From: DATBGO01 sp963840095
Lineage (GTDB): Bacteria; Actinomycetota; Actinomycetes; Streptosporangiales; Streptosporangiaceae
Assembly (NCBI GenBank): GCA_963840095.1
Contig: CAWIXN010000014.1
Span: 310,001 to 374,000 of the forward strand
DNA: 64,000 nucleotides
Direction of reading: 5' to 3'
The notes beneath the pieces were generated by a model. The model ran no database searches, was not told the DNA's origin, and worked only from the letters and a program-made list of their open reading frames with translations. Both the position numbers and the translations under genes were made by a program. Below, one piece after another: positions 41,766-51,264 of this stretch. How positions within the stretch are numbered: position 1 is the stretch's first letter; every line of letters begins with the position of its first letter.

Positions 41766-41894
41766 AGGAGTAGCTTGCGGCGGAGGCGGCCTCCGGGCTC
41801 GCCCAGGTGCCGGCGACGCTGAATTCGCCGGAGTAGCCGCGGCGCTGTTCGGGCTCGCCCCCGGCTCTGCGCGGCGGGCGGCTGACCCCCTGAC

Positions 41895-41971
41895 CCCCTG
41901 GCCCCTGGCCCCTGGCCCCTGGCCCCTGGCCCCTGGCCCCTGGCCCCTGGCCCCTGGCCCCTGGCCCCTGG
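41895..41971. repeat. Heptanucleotide microsatellite, 11 copies
   Basis: CCCCTGG is repeated eleven times without interruption, with two imperfect units before it. The unit is not a multiple of three and no gene covers it. It lies about 100 bases upstream of the MFS transporter start. Confidence 0.95.
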
Positions 41972-42077
41972 CTCTGACGACGGTCCGGCCGCCGAGCACG
42001 GGAAGGTTGTCGGCAGGCATGCGGTTACTCAACCATATGGGTCAGCTAGGACCCGATAGTTAGTTGCGGTGCAGCAA

Positions 42078-43553
42078 ATGGCCAGGGAGCATACTGCAGA
42101 GATGGGCTCGGACGAACTTAGCCATGGCCGCCGGATGCTCATCCTGGCCATCTGCTGCATGAGCCTGCTGATCGTCGGCCTCGACGTGACGATCGTCAAC
42201 ATCGCGCTGCCCTCGATCCAGCGGGAACTCCACGCTCCGGTGTCCGGCCTGCAATGGACAATCGACGCCTACACCCTCGTGCTGGCCAGCCTCCTGATGC
42301 TGTCCGGATCCACCGCCGATCGGATCGGGCGGCGCCGCACGTTCCAGGCCGGGCTGGTCCTGTTCACCCTCGGCTCGCTGCTGTGCAGCCTGGCGCCCGG
42401 CCTCGGTTGGCTGATCGCCTTCCGGATGCTGCAGGCGGTCGGCGGCTCGATGCTCAACCCGGTAGCCATGTCGATCATCACGAACACGTTCACCGAGCCG
42501 ACCGAGCGCGCCCGCGCGATTGGCATCTGGGGCGGCGTGGTCGGGATCAGCATGGCGCTCGGGCCGGTCGTGGGGGGCGCCCTGGTCACCTCGGTCGGCT
42601 GGCGCGGGATCTTCTGGGTCAACATTCCGGTCGGGGTGGCCGCGCTGATCCTTACCGCCCTGTTCGTGCCGGAGTCCAGGGCACCGCACGCCCGCCGGGT
42701 GGACCCGGTCGGCCAGCTACTGGTGATCGTGGCGCTCGCGTCGCTGACCTACGCGATTATCGAGGGCCCGCACCGCGGCTGGAGCTCGGCGGTGATCATC
42801 GGGTTCTTCGTGCTGTCGGCGGTGGCCGTGGCCGGGCTGGCGATCTATGAGCCCCGCCGCGACGAGCCGCTCATCGATCTGCGGTTCTTCCGCAGTGCGC
42901 CGTTCTCTGGAGCGACCATCATCGCGATCTGCGCGTTTGCCGCGCTGGGCGGGTTCCTTTTCCTGAACACCCTCTACCTGCAGGATGTCCGCGGCTACTC
43001 GGCGCTGCATGCCGGGCTGTACACGCTGCCGATGGCGGCGATGACCGTCGTGTTCGCGCCGCTGTCCGGGCGGATCGTCGGGGCCAGGGGGCCTAGACTG
43101 CCGCTGCTGCTGGCCGGCGCCGCGATCACGATCAGCGGGATCATGTTGATCCGGCTTACCGACACCACGCCGATGAGCTGGCTGATCGTCGCCTACATCA
43201 TTTTCGGCATCGGGTTCGGGCTCGTGAACGCCCCGATCACCAACACCGCGGTGTCCGGCATGCCGCGCACCCAGGCCGGGGTCGCCGCCGCCGTGGCGTC
43301 GACCAGCCGCCAGGTCGGCTCGTCGCTGGGCGTCGCCGTGGTCGGATCGGCGGTCCTGTCGGCGCTGGTCGGGGCGTTCAGGTTCGGCTTCGCCGACGCC
43401 AGTCACGTGGGGTGGGTGATCATCGCGGGTTGCGGGATAGCCGTGTTCGCTGTGGGGGCGATCACCAGCGGCCGCTGGGCTCGGGGCACCGCGGAGCGGA
43501 CGGCCAGCATCCTGATGCCTGCCACCGCGCAGGTTCCGGTCCCCACGCGCTGA
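42078..43553 (+). CDS. MFS drug-efflux transporter, DHA2 (14-span, EmrB/QacA) type
   Basis: 491 residues from ATG 42078; GTG 42069 and ATG 42102 are other possible starts, the last having GGGAG about 14 bases upstream. Family motifs: LDVTIVNIALPSIQREL at the end of span 1, SGSTADRIGRRRTFQAG between spans 2 and 3 (motif A), and GPVVGGALVTSVGWRGIFWV (motif C of antiporters). About 14 spans can be counted. It likely exports drugs or metabolites with proton exchange. No regulator is adjacent. Confidence 0.92.
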   Translation: MAREHTAEMGSDELSHGRRMLILAICCMSLLIVGLDVTIVNIALPSIQRELHAPVSGLQWTIDAYTLVLASLLMLSGSTADRIGRRRTFQAGLVLFTLGSLLCSLAPGLGWLIAFRMLQAVGGSMLNPVAMSIITNTFTEPTERARAIGIWGGVVGISMALGPVVGGALVTSVGWRGIFWVNIPVGVAALILTALFVPESRAPHARRVDPVGQLLVIVALASLTYAIIEGPHRGWSSAVIIGFFVLSAVAVAGLAIYEPRRDEPLIDLRFFRSAPFSGATIIAICAFAALGGFLFLNTLYLQDVRGYSALHAGLYTLPMAAMTVVFAPLSGRIVGARGPRLPLLLAGAAITISGIMLIRLTDTTPMSWLIVAYIIFGIGFGLVNAPITNTAVSGMPRTQAGVAAAVASTSRQVGSSLGVAVVGSAVLSALVGAFRFGFADASHVGWVIIAGCGIAVFAVGAITSGRWARGTAERTASILMPATAQVPVPTR

Positions 43554-43734
43554 GATCCCCGGCGTGAACGGCGAGTGGCTGCGGCCGTCGGCTGATGAAT
43601 CCAGGAATCGCTCAGGAATTTCCTGATGAATCCGGGAATCCATCAGGCGACCGGGCCGGGTTCGGACGACCGGGCCGGGGTTCCGGGCGACCGGCCTGTG
43701 ACATACGGGACCACAGTGACACAGGATGCCCTGG

Positions 43735-44508
43735 TTAGTCGCTGGCGGCTGGGACCTCTTCGACGACGGAGAACGCTGCTCCCTGGTTGTCGCTCACCGC
43801 GGCCATCCGGCCGAACGGGGTATCCCAGGCCGGCCTGAGCAGGCTGCCGCCCAGCTCGGCGACCTTAGCGACGGCCTCGTCGGTGTCGTGGACCGCGAAG
43901 TAGGCGGTCCAGCTGGCCGGGGTGCCGGGCGCGTCCGGGCCGAGCGCGCCGATTCCTCCCACGTTCGCGGTACCGACCCGGAGCGCGGCGTAGTCCGAGG
44001 ACATGTCGTCGTAGTCGTAGCCGAACACGTCGCGGTAGAAGGCCTTGTTGCCGCGCGGATCCCGGCTCATGTTCTCGTTCCAGGTCAGGGCGCCCGGTTC
44101 GTTGGCGATGCCGACCCCGATGTGGGCGCGCGCCTGCCAGATGCCGAAAACCGCTCCGGCGGGATCAACGGCGATCGCCATCCGGCCGACGTCCGTGACG
44201 TCAACGGGATTGCCCATGAGCTGACCGCCGGCCGCGATGATCCTGGAGGCGGTCTGATCGGCGTCATCGGTCGAGATGTACGTCATCCAGACTGACGGCG
44301 CTTCAGGCGGTCCCATCTTCGGGCCGATGCCGGCCGCGGCCCGGCCGTCCATCATGCACATGGCATAGCCGCCGGTCTCCGGCGGCCCTTGCTCGATGTC
44401 CCAGCCGAACAGGCCACCGTAGAAGGCCTGCGCCCGGCCGAAGTCTGCCACGCCCAGGTCCACCCAGCACGGAGTGCCAGCGGTCCAGACGGTTTCGCGC
44501 GTGACCAT
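43735..44508 (-). CDS. VOC-family protein with two glyoxalase-like domains
   Basis: 257 residues from ATG 44508 with GGAGG 5 bases upstream. Domain 1 (PCWVDLGVADFGRAQAFYGG, LFGWDIEQGPPETGGYAMC) and domain 2 (NENMSRDPRGNKAFYRDVFG, YDYDDMS) have the paired VOC layout; both end with VDPAGAVFGIWQ or SDNQGAAFSVVE. The tandem form resembles hydrolase-like or 27-kDa-antigen Cfp30B-type proteins. Function unknown. The 43554-43734 gap has short direct repeats (CTGATGAATCC, GCGACCGGGCCGGG). Confidence 0.9.
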   Translation of the reverse strand: MVTRETVWTAGTPCWVDLGVADFGRAQAFYGGLFGWDIEQGPPETGGYAMCMMDGRAAAGIGPKMGPPEAPSVWMTYISTDDADQTASRIIAAGGQLMGNPVDVTDVGRMAIAVDPAGAVFGIWQARAHIGVGIANEPGALTWNENMSRDPRGNKAFYRDVFGYDYDDMSSDYAALRVGTANVGGIGALGPDAPGTPASWTAYFAVHDTDEAVAKVAELGGSLLRPAWDTPFGRMAAVSDNQGAAFSVVEEVPAASD

Positions 44509-44879
44509 CGAGCCTCCAGGTATGTCGGTCGGTGGTGCGAGCAGCCAGTCGCATCTCGCGATGATCCGATTACAAAGCGTATACCTACGGTACGGGGCGG
44601 GGTCCGGGGGCAGGTCAGGCGGTCCCGGGAGGCGCCCGGCGCCGCGGCTCCGGCCAGGTTCCCGGGGAGAATCCGAGGCAACCAGGGCGGCCCGTTTCGA
44701 GTCTTGGATGTTGGCAGGATGGAAGGATCCGCCGGGCGAATCGCGTTTAACTTCTGGTGGCGTCCCCCGCGCCGCCGCGCCATCGCGATCCCGTCGGCCC
44801 GCCCGATTGTGGCAGGTCAGATGCCATGCTGCCGTAACGTGTTCACCGCGCGGCACCGGAATCCCGATCGGCGCCCGCC
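44509..44879. other. Intergenic stretch with no recognised feature
   Basis: Divergent upstream region of the VOC gene and the GH3 gene. Apart from the ribosome site of the VOC gene I see no gene, hairpin or repeat. Confidence 0.6.
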
Positions 44880-46237
44880 ATGACCAGGCTGGCTGCCGCC
44901 GGCCGCGGAAGGCTGCCCCCTTTGCGTAGGTCACATGTCTGGAGCCGGATCGGCGGTATCACCATCGCGGTGGCGATCGTGGTCGCGCTCGCCTCAAGCG
45001 CGGCTGCGGGTGTCTTGTTCTCGCACCGGACCGGTTCCGCGGCGGGCCGGGGCGGCGCTGCGGCTGGCCACGGAACGGCCGGGCGGAGCGCAGCGGCGAG
45101 CGGGTCGGCGACCGGAACCTCACCCGGTGCTAGCGGCGCGGCGGCCCCCCCGGTGACGGCGACGGGCGCCGCTGCGTCGTCCGCTGTGTCGTCGGCTGCG
45201 CCCGGGGGAACTACGGCGCTGCCGAGAATGTCGCCGGCGCAGCTGGCCGGCCAGCGGGTCATCTACAGCTACGGCGGCCTGACGCCGCCTGCTGCCCTGC
45301 TGCAGCTGATCCGCCACGGCGAGGCGGCCGGGGTGATCTTCTTCGGCCAGAACATCTCCAGCCGGGCGCAGATCGCGTCGGTCATCGCCCGGCTCGACCG
45401 GGCCAACGCGAGCAGCCTCAATCCGGTCCGCGAGCCGCTGCTGCTGATGACCGACCAGGAAGGCGGCGTGGTCCGGCGGCTGCCTGGCGCGCCGTCGCTG
45501 TCGGAGAAGCAGATCGGCCAGTCGGCGCATCCGGGTGCGGCCGCGACTGCTGCGGGCACCGGGGCCGGGCGCAACCTGCGCGGGGTCGGCATGAACGTCA
45601 ACCTCGCGCCGGTGCTCGACGTGTACCGGGCGGCGGGCAATTTCATCGATCAGTTCGGGCGCTCCTATAGCAGCAACCCGCGCGTCGTGTCCGCCCTGGG
45701 CGCGGACTTCATCAGGGCCCAGCAGGCCACCCGGGTCGCCGCGACCAGCAAGCATTTCCCGGGCCTGGGAGCGGCGGCGCGGTCGCAGAACACCGACCAG
45801 CGGCCGGTGACGCTGAACGTGTCGCTGCACGCGCTGCGCACGATCGACGAGGCGCCGTACCCGGCCGCGATCGCCGCCGGGGTCCGGCTGATCATGGTGT
45901 CGTGGGCGGTGTACCCGGCGCTCGACCGGCACCGGCCGGCCTGTCGAGCATCATCGTCGGTGGCGAGCTGCGCAAGCGGCTCGGTTTCCGCGGCGTGACC
46001 ATTACCGATGCGCTGGAGGCGGGCGCGCTGCGGGCGTTTGGCAGCATAGCGAACCGCAGCGTGCTGGCGGCCGGTGCCGGGATGGATCTGCTGCTGTGCT
46101 CGGGCGAGAACCCGGCCGAGGGCTCGGCGGCCCGCGCCGCGCTGCGGGCCGCCTACCTGGACGGCAGGCTGAACAAGACCGCGTTCACGGCCGCCGTCGA
46201 GCGGATCATCGCGCTGCGGACCAGCCTGCGCGGCTAG
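44880..46237 (+). pseudogene. Glycoside hydrolase family 3 protein, frameshifted
   Basis: The first frame (44880-45998) has a membrane anchor near residues 22-45, a Ser/Ala/Gly linker and most of a GH3 barrel: VIYSYGGLTPPAALLQLIRH, AGVIFFGQNISSRAQIASVI, LLLMTDQEGGVVRRLPGAP, NLAPVLDVYR, TSKHFPGLGAA. Near 45925-45945 the frame must shift by one base to continue as GLSSIIVGGELRKRLGFRG, VTITDALEAGAL (nucleophile Asp region) and LAAGAGMDLLLCSGENP to the stop at 46237. With the shift it would be a complete beta-N-acetylhexosaminidase-like GH3 anchored outside the membrane. Either a true null allele or a sequence error. Confidence 0.85.
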
Positions 46238-46278
46238 GTGCTAGGCCCGGGACCCGGCTGCCCGGATGGCCGCCGCGC

Positions 46279-47091
46279 TCACCGGCGGGCCAGGCCGTCG
46301 ATCCTTTGCACCTCGTCGGGGTTCAGCGAGAAACCGAAGATGTCAAAGTTGGCCGCGATCCGGTCTGGGTTCGATGATCTCGGGATGACCGTGATCTGGT
46401 GCTCGATGTGCCACCTGAGGACTACCTGTGCGGCGCTCACCTGGTGGGCGGCGGCGATCTCGGTGAGCACCGGATCGGACAGGTTGGTTTCCTTCAGCGG
46501 GCTGTAGCCCTCGACCGCGACGCCGCGGTCGCGGCTGGCGGCCAGGAAACCGGCGTCGTAGCGGGACGGATCCCAGTGCACCTGGTTTACGGCCGGGGCG
46601 TGGCCGGTCGCCGTGATCAGGTCGTCGATCTGGTCGAACGAGTAGTTGCTCACGCCCACGGCCCTGGCCAGGCCCTCGTCGGCGACCGCGAGGAACTCGT
46701 GCCAGACGTGCCGCCGGGCGGCCCGGCCGCGCGGCGGCCAGTGCACCAGCCACAGGTCGACGTAGTCGGTGCCGAGCGCCCGTAGCGAGGTCTTGAGGAT
46801 GGCCCGCTCGCGGCCCGCGTCGGATGGGCGGAGCTTGGTGGTGATGAAGACGTCTTTGCGCTCCACGCCGCTGCTGCGTAGGGCTCGGCCCACTTCGTCC
46901 TCGTTCGCATACATTGTGGCCGTATCGATGTGCCGGTAGCCGGTCTGCAGCGCATGGCGGACCGACTCGCAGGCCTGGCGGCCGCGAAGCCGCCAGGTGC
47001 CAAACCCCAGCATGGGCATCTCCGCGCCGCCGAGCAGCGAGACGGCGGGAACATCATGGGCATCACTCATATGCCCATTGTCCGCCTTCAT
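46279..47091 (-). CDS. Aldo/keto reductase
   Basis: 270 residues from ATG 47091, which overlaps the stop of the aminotransferase gene (ATGA). Family motifs: MPMLGFGTWRLRG, GYRHIDTATMYANEDEVGRA (catalytic Asp and Tyr), FITTKLRPSD (Lys), DLWLVHWPP (His), AVGVSNYSFDQI, VNQVHWDPSRYD and TVIPRSSNPDRI for NADPH. Reduces an unknown carbonyl. Coupled to the upstream aminotransferase, so it may act on its keto product (inference). Confidence 0.95.
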   Translation of the reverse strand: MKADNGHMSDAHDVPAVSLLGGAEMPMLGFGTWRLRGRQACESVRHALQTGYRHIDTATMYANEDEVGRALRSSGVERKDVFITTKLRPSDAGRERAILKTSLRALGTDYVDLWLVHWPPRGRAARRHVWHEFLAVADEGLARAVGVSNYSFDQIDDLITATGHAPAVNQVHWDPSRYDAGFLAASRDRGVAVEGYSPLKETNLSDPVLTEIAAAHQVSAAQVVLRWHIEHQITVIPRSSNPDRIAANFDIFGFSLNPDEVQRIDGLARR

Positions 47092-47987
47092 GCGACTGGC
47101 GTGCCGGTGGATGCGGTCAGCGCGGCAAGCAGGTCGGTCAGCCGCCGGGTGGCCGGGCCGGCCACACCGCTCCCGATCACCCGGCCGTCCACGGAGATCA
47201 CCGGCGTGATGCCGCCCATCGTGCCGGTCACGAACACCTCGTCGGCGCGGTAAAACTGGGCCAGGCTGTAGTCGCCGACCTCGTGCGGGATCCCGGCCCG
47301 GGTCGCCAGGTCGAGCACGGCAGCGCGGGTGATTCCTTCCGGGCAGGCCGCCGCCGACGGGGTGCCCAGCACGTCGCCGGTGACCAGGAAGATGTTGGTC
47401 GCGTTTGTCTCCGCGACAAAGCCGCGCTGGTCGAGCATGACCGCGTCGTCGGCTCCGGCGGCGTTGGCCTCGATCTTGGCCAGGATAGAGGGCAGCAGGT
47501 TGTTGTGGTGGATCTTAGGATCCAGGCTGTCCGGCGGCGGCCTGCGCACGCTGGAGGTAATGAGCGTGATGCCACCCGGGTCGTAGACCGGTGGCTTGTG
47601 CTCGGCCAGGACGATCAGAGTCGGGCCGGAGGCGTTCAGCCGCGTGTCCATCCCGCTGGTGATCTTCACGCCTCTGGTCAGGGTGAGCCTGATGTGGACG
47701 TTATCGGTCATCCCGTTGGCCGCGATCGTGCGGCGGATCTCGCTGATGATCTCCTCGTCGGATGGCACCGAGTCGAAGGCCAGCGCCTTCGCGGAGTTTC
47801 GCAGCCGGGCCAGATGCTCCTCGAGCCGGAAGATCCGGCCGCCGTACAGGCGCAGGCCCTCCCAGACCGCGTCGCCGCCCTGCACGGCAGAGTCAAACGG
47901 GCTGACCGCGGCCTCGTCCCGGTGCGACAGCCGGCCGCCGACGCTGACGATCAGGTCCCGATTACGCTCGTCAAACCGCTGCAGCAT
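47088..47987 (-). CDS. Class IV aminotransferase (branched-chain/D-amino acid type)
   Basis: 299 residues from ATG 47987 with AGGAGGT upstream. PLP fold type IV features: VQGGDAVWEGLRLYGGRIFR, HLARLRNSAKAL, DPKIHHNNLLPSILAKIEAN (the Lys that binds PLP lies in SLDPKIHH), GFVAETNATNIFLV and FVTGTMGGITPVISVDGRVI. The sequence resembles branched-chain aminotransferase or aminodeoxychorismate lyase relatives; I cannot separate these. Followed directly by an aldo/keto reductase. Confidence 0.9.
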   Translation of the reverse strand: MLQRFDERNRDLIVSVGGRLSHRDEAAVSPFDSAVQGGDAVWEGLRLYGGRIFRLEEHLARLRNSAKALAFDSVPSDEEIISEIRRTIAANGMTDNVHIRLTLTRGVKITSGMDTRLNASGPTLIVLAEHKPPVYDPGGITLITSSVRRPPPDSLDPKIHHNNLLPSILAKIEANAAGADDAVMLDQRGFVAETNATNIFLVTGDVLGTPSAAACPEGITRAAVLDLATRAGIPHEVGDYSLAQFYRADEVFVTGTMGGITPVISVDGRVIGSGVAGPATRRLTDLLAALTASTGTPVA

Positions 47988-48160
47988 GAGACCTCCTGTC
48001 CGCCGGCCCGGGCTGCCGCTCCCAGGCCGGGCTCTCCCAAGCCGGGCGCTCCCAAGCCGGGCGCTCCCCGGCTGGGCGCTCCCATGATCTTGTCGAGTTC
48101 TCAGCGGATATATCGCTGAGAAGGCGCCGGGATCATGAAAAACAGCTGCGGAGCATCGGG

Positions 48161-48877
48161 TCACAGCCTGAGTCTATGTACTGACATTTCATCATAAAAC
48201 GGCTTACAACGGGCGGCCAGCGATTCGAGTTCCGGCGGGAGTTCGGCCGCTGACTCCCGGTACGGGCCAAAACCGGTCGACCGCCAGACCCCGTCGTACC
48301 AGTACTTGCCCCACACCCCGTCGGTGTCCCGGGGCCCGGCGGGCCAGGACAGCATGGCCGCCTCGAACCGGACGCCGAGCGCCTGGCACAGGGCTCGCAG
48401 CATCCGCTCGGGCTGCCGCAGGATGTCGCTGGCGTCCACGACCGGCCCGCCGAACGTGCGAAAGATCTCCACCTGCTGTTCCAGGCCCAGATCGGCCAGG
48501 ACCGGCTCGGCGCGCACCTTGGCGTATGAGGCCAGCAGTTGCCGCGGGTCCCTGATCAGGAATGCGTGCCGGAACCCGGCGAGTGCGCCCCGGTCCACCT
48601 GGGGCAGCAGATGGTGGGTCATGTGCTTGGCGTAGCAGATGCTCTTCCCGGCGGGCAGCGGGGCCAGCGTGAGCTCATCGAGCACCTCGCGCCATCCGTT
48701 TCGCATGCTCTGGATGATCTCGTCGCGGCCCGGGTGCTGAACGCTGGTGCTGGCCAGGTAGAACCCGTACAACGGCTCGTCCACGACCACCGTGTCGGGC
48801 CGGTTCCCGAAGGAGCGCATCAGCGCCGTCGAGATCGTGCGAGGCCCGGACCACATCGCGATCCGGGCTGGGGTCAC
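48161..48877 (-). CDS. Sulfotransferase-like P-loop protein
   Basis: 238 residues from a GTG overlapping the stop of the upstream dehydrogenase (GTGA). The opening IAMWSGPRTISTALMRSFGN is the PAPS-binding P-loop form of bacterial sulfotransferase-like proteins, and HAFLIRDPRQLLASYAKVRA is the second PAPS site (Arg-Asp-Pro). A late KYWYDGVWRSTGFGPYRE follows. Acceptor unknown. Close coupling with a mycothiol-dependent formaldehyde dehydrogenase is unusual. Confidence 0.85.
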   Translation of the reverse strand: MTPARIAMWSGPRTISTALMRSFGNRPDTVVVDEPLYGFYLASTSVQHPGRDEIIQSMRNGWREVLDELTLAPLPAGKSICYAKHMTHHLLPQVDRGALAGFRHAFLIRDPRQLLASYAKVRAEPVLADLGLEQQVEIFRTFGGPVVDASDILRQPERMLRALCQALGVRFEAAMLSWPAGPRDTDGVWGKYWYDGVWRSTGFGPYRESAAELPPELESLAARCKPFYDEMSVHRLRL

Positions 48878-49959
48878 AGCACCACCACCGAGCGGAGCAC
48901 TTCGCCGCGCTGCATCTTCCTGAACGCCTGCTCGACCTGGTTCAGCGCGATGGTCTCGGAGACGAACCGCTCCAGCGGAAGCCGTCCCTGCAGGTGCAGG
49001 TCGACGAGCATCGGGAAGTCGCGGTCGGGCAGGCAGTCGCCGTACCAGGACGACTTGAGGGCGCCGCCGCGGCCGAAGACGTCGAGCAGCGGAAGCTCGA
49101 GCCGCATCTCCGGGGTGGGGACGCCGACCAGAACCACGGTGCCGGCCAGGTCGCGCGCATAGAACGCCTGGGTGTAGGTCTCCGGCAGGCCAACCGCCTC
49201 GATCACCACGTCCGCGCCGTTCCCGTCGGTGAGCCCGCGGACTCCCTCGACCGGGTCGATCTCCAGCGAGTTGATCACGTCGGTGGCGCCGAACTCGCGG
49301 GCCCATTCCAGCTTCCGCTGGTCCACGTCGATCGCGATGATCCGGCGCGCCCCGGCCAGGCCGGCGCCGAGCACCGCGGCGTTGCCCACGCCGCCACAGC
49401 CGATCACCGCCACCGAGTCGCCGCGGGTCACCGGGGCCGTGTTCAGCGCCGCGCCGAGACCGGCCATCACGCCGCAGCCGAGCAGCCCGGCGACCTCAGG
49501 CCGGACGCTCGGGTCCACCTTGGTGCACTGGCCCGCGGCGACCAGGGTCAGCTCGGTGAACGCCCCGATGCCGAGCGCGGGGGACAGCGTCGTGCCATCG
49601 GTCAGCGTCATCTTCTGCGTGGCGTTGTGGGTGTTGAAGCAGTACCAGGGCCGGCCGCGACGGCAGGCCCGGCACTGGCCGCAGACCGCGCGCCAGTTCA
49701 GGATCACGAACGCGCCGGGGGCCAGCCCGGTCACGTCCTCGCCGACGGCTTCCACCACGCCCGCCGCCTCGTGGCCGAGCAGGTAAGGGAAATCCTCGCC
49801 GATACCGCCTTCGCGGTAGTGCAGGTCGGTGTGGCAGACGCCGCACGCCTGGATCCTGACCAGCGCCTCGCCGGGTCCCGGATCAGGCACGACGATCGTC
49901 GTGAGCTCGACCTCAGCGCCCTTGCCGCGGGCAATGACGCCGTTTACCTCATGTGCCAT
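48874..49959 (-). CDS. mscR: S-(hydroxymethyl)mycothiol dehydrogenase (mycothiol-dependent formaldehyde dehydrogenase)
   Basis: 361 residues of a zinc-dependent medium-chain dehydrogenase. Catalytic zinc: ACGVCHTDLHYREGGIG and LGHEAAGVVEAVGED; structural zinc: AVCGQCRACRRGRPWYC; NAD site: AVIGCGGVGNAAVLGAGLAG. Residue pattern such as VELTTIVVPDPGPGEALVRI, FNTHNATQKMTL and PALGIGAFTELTLVAAGQCT matches mycothiol-dependent enzymes. It oxidises the formaldehyde-mycothiol adduct to the formyl form. This would detoxify formaldehyde released by amine demethylation. The start ATG 49959 has AAAGGACC upstream. Confidence 0.93.
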   Translation of the reverse strand: MAHEVNGVIARGKGAEVELTTIVVPDPGPGEALVRIQACGVCHTDLHYREGGIGEDFPYLLGHEAAGVVEAVGEDVTGLAPGAFVILNWRAVCGQCRACRRGRPWYCFNTHNATQKMTLTDGTTLSPALGIGAFTELTLVAAGQCTKVDPSVRPEVAGLLGCGVMAGLGAALNTAPVTRGDSVAVIGCGGVGNAAVLGAGLAGARRIIAIDVDQRKLEWAREFGATDVINSLEIDPVEGVRGLTDGNGADVVIEAVGLPETYTQAFYARDLAGTVVLVGVPTPEMRLELPLLDVFGRGGALKSSWYGDCLPDRDFPMLVDLHLQGRLPLERFVSETIALNQVEQAFRKMQRGEVLRSVVVL

Positions 49960-50079
49960 CGCGCCGGTCCTTTCATATAGACCCGAAACGGGAGGCGCGC
50001 GCCGGTCCGCATGCTCCCGCAGTCGGCCAGTTGCCGGTGGGGGCGATGATACGGCGCGGGCCGCCGCCGGAAGCCAGCC

Positions 50080-50276
50080 GGGTCAGCGGCAGCTGCCCGG
50101 GGGCGAGCTGGTCGGGTCAGCGGCTGCCCGGGGGCGAGCTGGCCGGGTCAGCGGCGGCTGCCTTGGGGCGAGCTGGTCGGGCTGTTTGCTTAGCTAACCG
50201 CCCCGGTCACCTGGCGGCCTGGCTCAGTCGGGTTAGCTGGCCTCGGTTACCTGGCGGCCTGGCTCAGCCGGGCGGC
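50080..50276. repeat. Two families of GC-rich direct repeats
   Basis: CGAGCTGGTCGGGTCAGCGG with CTGCCCGGGGG occurs three times (50080-50181). A second unit, GGTCACCTGGCGGCCTGGCT followed by CAG, occurs twice (50207-50270), its last copy running into the 3' end of the next gene. No coding role. Confidence 0.8.
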
Positions 50277-50930
50277 TTCGGTCAGCCTCCCGGCATTGAT
50301 CGCCTGGTGGTCACGATTGCTCGCCGACCGCATTTGCCTGCTGGTCACGATCACCTCGACGGTCGGCGGCGCGATCCTCACCATGGCGGCGCCCAGACCG
50401 TCGGCCGTGTCGTAGAGCGGGACCACGTACCTGGGCGGGTTTGCGCGAGGCGTGAGCAGCGCGGGCCGCCGCCCGACCCAGCGCGGCGGGATCACCACCG
50501 TGACGCCGGCGAAGAAGATACCCGAGGCGAGCCGGTGCCGGTGGAGGTAGATGATCGAGGCGCCCGGACCGAGCACCACCTCCAGGCAGGCACCGTAAGG
50601 CCGCCGGGCGATCCTGAGCTGCTCGATGTGCGACCACGGCACCAGCACGCGCCGACGCCTTGATCGTTTCCACCTGACCACCTTTCCGAGCCAGACCCCG
50701 TTGTCATCGACGAAGAACGCCTTCTGCCGCATGGTCGCGAGGACGCCCGCCAGGATCAGCATCGTCAGCAGCAACGCGCCCAGCGCTATGGCGTTGTACC
50801 AGAACGGGAGCCGGCCCTTGACGACCACCAGGGCCGCGAAGACCGCATACCATACCGGGATCAGCAGCAGGTAGCCCCGGGGGAACAACGACGCCGGGCC
50901 GGTGACCAACCCCGAATACCTGTTCTCCAC
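50247..50930 (-). CDS. Membrane protein with PH-like cytosolic domain
   Basis: 227 residues. Two spans (about 17-38 and 43-66) are followed by a beta-rich segment (FFVDDNGVWLGKVVRWKRSR, RVLVPWSHIEQLRI, LEVVLGPGASIIYLHRHRLA) typical of small bacterial membrane-attached PH-like domains. The C-terminal 40 residues are likely flexible. Not assigned a function. Confidence 0.75.
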   Translation of the reverse strand: MENRYSGLVTGPASLFPRGYLLLIPVWYAVFAALVVVKGRLPFWYNAIALGALLLTMLILAGVLATMRQKAFFVDDNGVWLGKVVRWKRSRRRRVLVPWSHIEQLRIARRPYGACLEVVLGPGASIIYLHRHRLASGIFFAGVTVVIPPRWVGRRPALLTPRANPPRYVVPLYDTADGLGAAMVRIAPPTVEVIVTSRQMRSASNRDHQAINAGRLTEAARLSQAAR

Positions 50931-51264
50931 GGGATCCTCCCGTATTGCCCGTTACTAAAATCTTCGGTCGTTCCCGGTCCCGCGGCAAGCGTCAGTTTCG
51001 CTAAGGGCTCCCAGGCCGGCCCGGCCCGGCACGGACCGGATCGCGCGCGGCTAGCCGATGCGCTGGCCGGGCTCGGGCGCTGGCCCGGCTCGCGGATGCC
51101 GCCCCGGCTCGCGGGCACCGGCCCGGCTTGGTCAGCACGCTGGCTCGCGGCCGGGCGCACCGCGAGATGGGCCGACCTCGTGGCGGGCCATCGGATCTTG
51201 CCGCATGATGTAGTGATCTCGGTTAGGCAGAGACGTCGGCTCAGTGTCAGGGGTAACTCGCATA
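50931..51264. other. GC-rich intergenic stretch
   Basis: No gene. CGCTGGCCCGGCTCGCGG-like words recur four times between about 51060 and 51140. It is the divergent region between the PH-like membrane protein and the repeat-rich protein. Confidence 0.5.

Noticed and set aside
41895..41971. Possible CRISPR array
   Set aside because: Units are 7 bases with no spacers; the other repeats at 24970, 16304 and 51667 are also plain tandem repeats.
46914..48119. 401-codon plus-strand frame
   Set aside because: Antisense of the class IV aminotransferase; composition is His/Arg/Gly-rich without motifs.
48994..49980. 328-codon plus-strand frame
   Set aside because: Antisense of the mycothiol-dependent dehydrogenase.
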